Below are positions 59,883 through 64,000 of a stretch of 64,000 nt of DNA, piece after piece. Each line of letters begins with the position of its first letter. Positions within the stretch are counted from its first letter, which is position 1. A program made the translations under genes and the position numbers. Under the pieces are notes generated by a model, which made no database searches, had not been told where the DNA came from, and worked only from the letters and a program-made list of their open reading frames with translations. Source of the DNA: Ligustrum vulgare (lineage: Eukaryota; Streptophyta; Magnoliopsida; Lamiales; Oleaceae); NCBI GenBank assembly GCA_963555705.1, contig OY743183.1, positions 50,147,466 through 50,211,465 of the forward strand, given 5' to 3'.

Positions 59883-62040
59883 AACCATTCATGACATTAT
59901 TTTCTGCTTATAATAGCCATCAAACAAGGGCTAAATTTGAAACAGCATAATTATTCATTTAAACTTAATCGATTTTAAATTTAATTCAATTATTCGCTAA
60001 CATTATTTTCAAACCTTAGCCGCCTCATCTACAATGATGCTACCATCCTTTTACAGAGATTCATGAAATATGGATCTCGAATTATACCTAAATTACGTGG
60101 AAAATACGGTCAACATAGCATACGGTATACATACGGCGGATTGAATGGGTAATGTGGACTAATCAAACGGGAACACGGAAAAAAGTTTGTCAGTGAGCCG
60201 GCTAATGGCGTGGGTCGACAGGTTGTCGTAGGGGCCCGCCCATAAATCGGTGCAAAGAACGAGAACTTAGAGTGTAGGCCCCTCCGTTTGGTAATACTGT
60301 TTTATTTATAAACTGATTTATTTATAATTTTGAGGTAAAAAATAGTGATTGAAAATTTGAGAGAGAAAATGTGTGAGGTTAAAAAGTAATTTGAAAAATT
60401 ATATGATTTATAAACATGTTTATGAACCAAAATTTGACTTTAACCAAACTAAGGTTTTTGTTTGGCAAATTTGATTAAAAATATATATTTTTTAAATATA
60501 ATTTCACAAATTATTTTTTAATTATATGCATTTTCTTTTTTCACTTTTCAACCACATATTTTATCTCGAAATTATAAGAAAAATGTGTTTTTAAACACAA
60601 CTTTTCCAACGCCATGTTTGAGACTCACTATTCAAAATATATTCTCCTAATTTTTAATCACATATTTTATCATCTCATGTTTGAGACACTATTCAAAATA
60701 CATAATTTATATGCAAATTCAAAATTTTTCCTAGTTTTTAATTATACATTCCCCAAAAAACCATTATTTTATTACTCATTTTTAAGAAATGGGGCTCAAA
60801 ATTCAAACAAGGGCATATGTGATGTCATGTTCAACAAAAATAATACATGAACAATAAAAAAACATTACTTGCATACAAAAATTATTGATAATTTATAATT
60901 TCTTTTCTCCATATAAGATTTCTTACTTAATCTAATATCCTTATATGAATAACATAATTTTCTTAGCCCAAAATGAAATAAAAGAGACAAATAACTTGTA
61001 TGCATAAATTGTGCATTCATATACACAAAAAGTAAAATATAAAGTTGCGACTTCCATATTTCTTTTAAAAGATAATTGTTCATTCTCTAGTTTTCTTAGA
61101 TTATTTAGACGAAGTAAGATCTTGACACGTGACATATTCTATATTTTTACATTTTTTATTTGATAATTGAAGTCTAGCTAAAATTAATTGTTTTCTAAAG
61201 TTGAAATGTTTACAATTTTCAAATCAGAAAATGAAATAAAGAAGCTTATAGACATTCATAGAATTAATTAATCGACTTTCAAGTAGTACTATAAGAATTA
61301 ATACTAACTATTTTAATTTGATAACTGATATTTAAATATATTAAATAAATATTTCATTACATTACATGTAAAAAAATAAATATATTACAATCAAAATTTT
61401 CAAAATAATTAACTTTATATACAAAAAATTATCTATATATCTCAATTTTGAACGAGACTTGACCCACAAAACATAAGATTTTCTCATTTATTCATATAAA
61501 ATTGATTCTTCAAAAATAAATTTTGTTTAACGGTCATTCTCAACCAAACATTATTTAAAAACTCATTTTCGACAATTACACATACTACTTTTTAACCACG
61601 CATTCTAAAAAAAAAAAACGTTTCAGCTTTCATTTTCAACTACTCAATTGACTGATTTAACAATTATTTTATTTTTGTATATCACTTTCCTTCACTTCCA
61701 ACCACACATTTGAAACTATTTTAATCTATAGTTTTATTAAACATATTCTTATTCAATTGTTTCCAATGCAATGTGACTTTTATTTTTCATCTAGTAATCG
61801 AAGGGTCACGTTACATAAAAAAAATATTTTTGTGCATGTTAAATAAATGTGTTGACCATATTCTATTTTCAAAAGAATGAGTTTGCTAACTCCTATTTTT
61901 ATTTTTGGTAGGATTCAATAAACTAATTGTTAAAGTTTGTAATATTTACTTTACAAATTGAACCAATGAGTTTATTGGAACTTAAAGTGTAGAAATTAAA
62001 GATAATTGAATTTACTTAGGAAGATCGAAATTCTATTAAT
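59883..62040. other. Intergenic AT-rich DNA, nothing recognised
   Basis: A less AT-rich patch at 60110-60290 (gtgagccggctaatggcgtgggtcgac) stands out but has no open frame. The rest resembles degraded MITE-like sequence full of ttttaaccacacatt words. Confidence 0.4.
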
Positions 62041-62486
62041 TCTTTTATTTTGATAAGAAAAAGATTCGAAATTAATTATTTAAGTCAAATTGAATTTAGG
62101 CATGCAAGAAAGAATATGTATCATTTTAGGACTTAAAATGAAATAAATTAAAATTATTGGATATTTAAAAAAGTAAAAAGTATAATTAAATTTTTACCTT
62201 TAGTATTTGAGATGATTTTACGAATGATATGTTTAAAATTTGCTCTCATTTGTTAGCTCATATTAAACTTGTCGTCGAAATTCTGGATTTGAAACTCATA
62301 TTACATATTTTCTGACTTCAAAATAATGCAATAATTATCAAAAGAATAAAAATAATCTATAATTTTTTATTTTTTTTTTTACAAATCCACAAAGCATTTA
62401 TTACATGTTGCATTAATTGAACTCTCCTAATTCAGTTATTAAAATAAATTGATAAAATTAAGAAATTTTAAAAAAAATAGGCAGGT

Positions 62487-62487
<1 letters not shown>

Positions 62488-62546
<59 letters not shown>
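62488..62546. repeat. (AC)n(AT)n microsatellite
   Basis: About 40 bases of ac followed by about 18 of at, between copies 1 and 2 of the 420-bp repeat. Confidence 0.95.
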
Positions 62547-63009
62547 TCGAAATTAATTAATTAGGTCAAATTGAATTTAGGTAAGAAATTATATGTATCA
62601 TTTTATGACTTAAATGAGATAAATAAAAAAGATTGGATATTGAAAAAAGTAAAAAGTATAATTAAATTTTTTACCTTTAATATTTGAGACGATTTTACGA
62701 ATGATATGCTTAGAATTGCTCTCATTTGTTAACTTGTATTAATCTTATCGTTGAAATCTTGAATTTGACACTCATATTACATATTTTCTGACTTAAAAAT
62801 AATGCAATAATTATCCAAAGAATAAAAATATATAATTTGGCTTTTTATAAATGTTTTTTTTTTATATCAAGAATCCATAATTCATTTATTACATTGCATT
62901 AATTGAACTATCCTAATTCAGCTATTAAAATAAAATTGATAAAATTAAGAAATTTCCAAAAAATAGAAAGTAAAAATAGGTGAGAAACTGTGTGCAAATT
63001 TATACGACA

Positions 63010-63047
<38 letters not shown>
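63010..63047. repeat. (AC)n microsatellite at the fold-back centre
   Basis: About 36 bases of ac between the inverted copies 2 and 3. A similar run separates copies 1 and 2, so the CA run appears to belong to the repeat's end. Confidence 0.95.
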
Positions 63048-63048
<1 letters not shown>

Positions 63049-63522
63049 ATTTCTCACTCATTTTCACATGTCATTTTAGGAAATTTCCTATTTTTATTAA
63101 TTTATTTTAATACATAAATTAGGAAAGTTCAATGAATGCATGTCATAAGTGATTTATGGATTTGTGAAAAAATTATCTATAAAAAATCAAATTACAGTTT
63201 TTTTCCTTTTGATAATAATAATAATGCATTATTTTGAAATCGAAAAAAATGCAATATTGTTGTCAAATTCAAGATCTCAACGAAAAATTTAATACAGATT
63301 AAGAAATGAGAGCAAACTCTAAACATATCATTCGTGAAATCGTTTTAAATATTAAATGTAAAAGTTTTAATTATACTTTTTACTTTTTCCAATATACAAT
63401 CTTTTTAATTTATCTCATTTATTTAAGTCCTAAAATGATACCTATAATTTCTTACTTAAATTCAATTTTACCTAAATGATTAATTTTAAATCATTTTCTT
63501 ATCAAATTGAAAGAAATAATAA

Positions 63523-63760
63523 GGTCTCGTTCTCTTTGCTGTTTTCGGCCCGTTTTGAGTGTTCGGTTTTTGGAAATATCGAAAACGCGTTCACTTTGCC
63601 CATTTTCAGAAATGCGTTTTCAAAAACACAAAAAAAAAAAAAAAAAAAAAATACAAAGGGAACTCAAAACGAGTTTATTGCGTTTTGGATATTTTGTGTT
63701 AAAAAGTCCAAAACGACCAAAATGCTCGTTTTGAATTTTTTTTTTTATTATTTTTTTTTT
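63523..63760. mobile_element. MITE-like fragment related to 32995-33727
   Basis: ggtctcgttctctttgctgttttcggcc...cgaaaacgcgttcactttgcccattttcagaaatgcgttttc shares the layout and many words of the Tourist-like MITE start in the duplicated region. The right end was not defined. Confidence 0.35.
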
Positions 63761-63775
63761 AATTTTTTTTTTGTA

Positions 63776-63980
63776 AATGTGTGACACTTCATTCACTTGA
63801 AGTTCTTATATTATTTTGTCATTATATATAGATCCGTGTTAAGATTTTTTTTTTTGTAAATTATTTATTTATTTATTATTATTTTTTTGTAAAAGTGAGA
63901 CACTTCCTTCACTTGAAGTTCTTATGTTATTTTGTCATTATATATAAATCCATGTTAAGATTTTTATTTTATTTTTTGTA
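63776..63980. repeat. Tandem duplication of about 115 bp
   Basis: gtgacacttcattcacttgaagttcttatattattttgtcattatatatagatcc recurs at about 63896 with few changes. T-rich spacers separate the copies. Confidence 0.85.
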
Positions 63981-64000
63981 AATTTTTTTTATTTTTATTT

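Larger units (their letters stand above)
62041..63480. repeat. Three-copy repeat of about 420 bp, the third inverted (fold-back)
   Basis: 62065-62460 and 62548-62970 are direct diverged copies (tcaaattgaatttagg ... aagtaaaaagtataattaaat ... gctctcatttgtta ... aataatgcaataattatc). 63080-63480 is the same block in reverse complement. Copies 2 and 3 face each other around a CA run, so one transcript could fold into a long hairpin. No coding content. Confidence 0.8.

Noticed and set aside
60110..60290. Higher-GC patch as a possible promoter or exon
   Set aside because: No open frame, splice-site context or conserved motif could be supported.

Overview
This window comes from a flowering-plant nuclear genome, probably a eudicot. 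The evidence is strong AT bias, nested LTR retrotransposons, MITE-like elements, Helitron-like ends, and one ordinary intron-containing host gene. The species cannot be named from the sequence. No rRNA, tRNA gene, CRISPR or bacterial-type operon was seen.

Layout. (1) 1-17267 is a minus-strand Ty3/gypsy element (here G1, Athila-like, tRNA-Asp primer site) that keeps only gag and protease. Its gag is split by a 9.7-kb insertion at 5484-15189 with a 5-bp target duplication (gtttt). (2) That insertion (here L1) is a LARD-like non-autonomous element. It has two 3189-bp LTRs that look identical, an initiator-Met primer site, and no gag or pol. On the strand opposite to its own transcription it carries two intact genes. 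One encodes a basic, cysteine-rich protein resembling the nucleic-acid-binding proteins of betaflexivirids (vitivirus/carlavirus type). The other is an intronless LOG-type cytokinin-activating enzyme. (3) 17837-22058 is a second gypsy element (G2, chromovirus-like gag-protease, no RT or integrase), complete with LTRs and a gtatt duplication. (4) 22064-27077 is a patchwork of old transposon remnants. (5) 27078-49132 is a tandem duplication of about 11 kb. Each unit holds two solo LTRs, a FAR1/MULE-like fragment, nested TIR elements, and a short-LTR copia-like element (C1) that again carries the same two-gene cassette. In the first unit both genes are broken. In the second unit both are intact and C1 is complete (44913-50605, target duplication aaatc). 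(6) C1 ends directly at the 5' side of the host gene ALG11 (coding exons 52081-57326), an ER alpha-1,2-mannosyltransferase of N-glycan precursor synthesis. (7) 57327-64000 is AT-rich, repeat-rich and without a recognisable gene.

Main point. A roughly 2-kb module (virus-like zinc-finger protein, then LOG, then a 3' region with three hairpin-like repeats) sits in two retroelements that differ in LTRs and primer sites. It is antisense in both. The two intact LOG copies differ mostly at silent positions (22 silent against 7 replaced codons in the first 81), so the protein has been under constraint while inside mobile DNA. I know of no described retroelement that combines these two genes. The viral relationship is inferred from motifs and needs a profile search.
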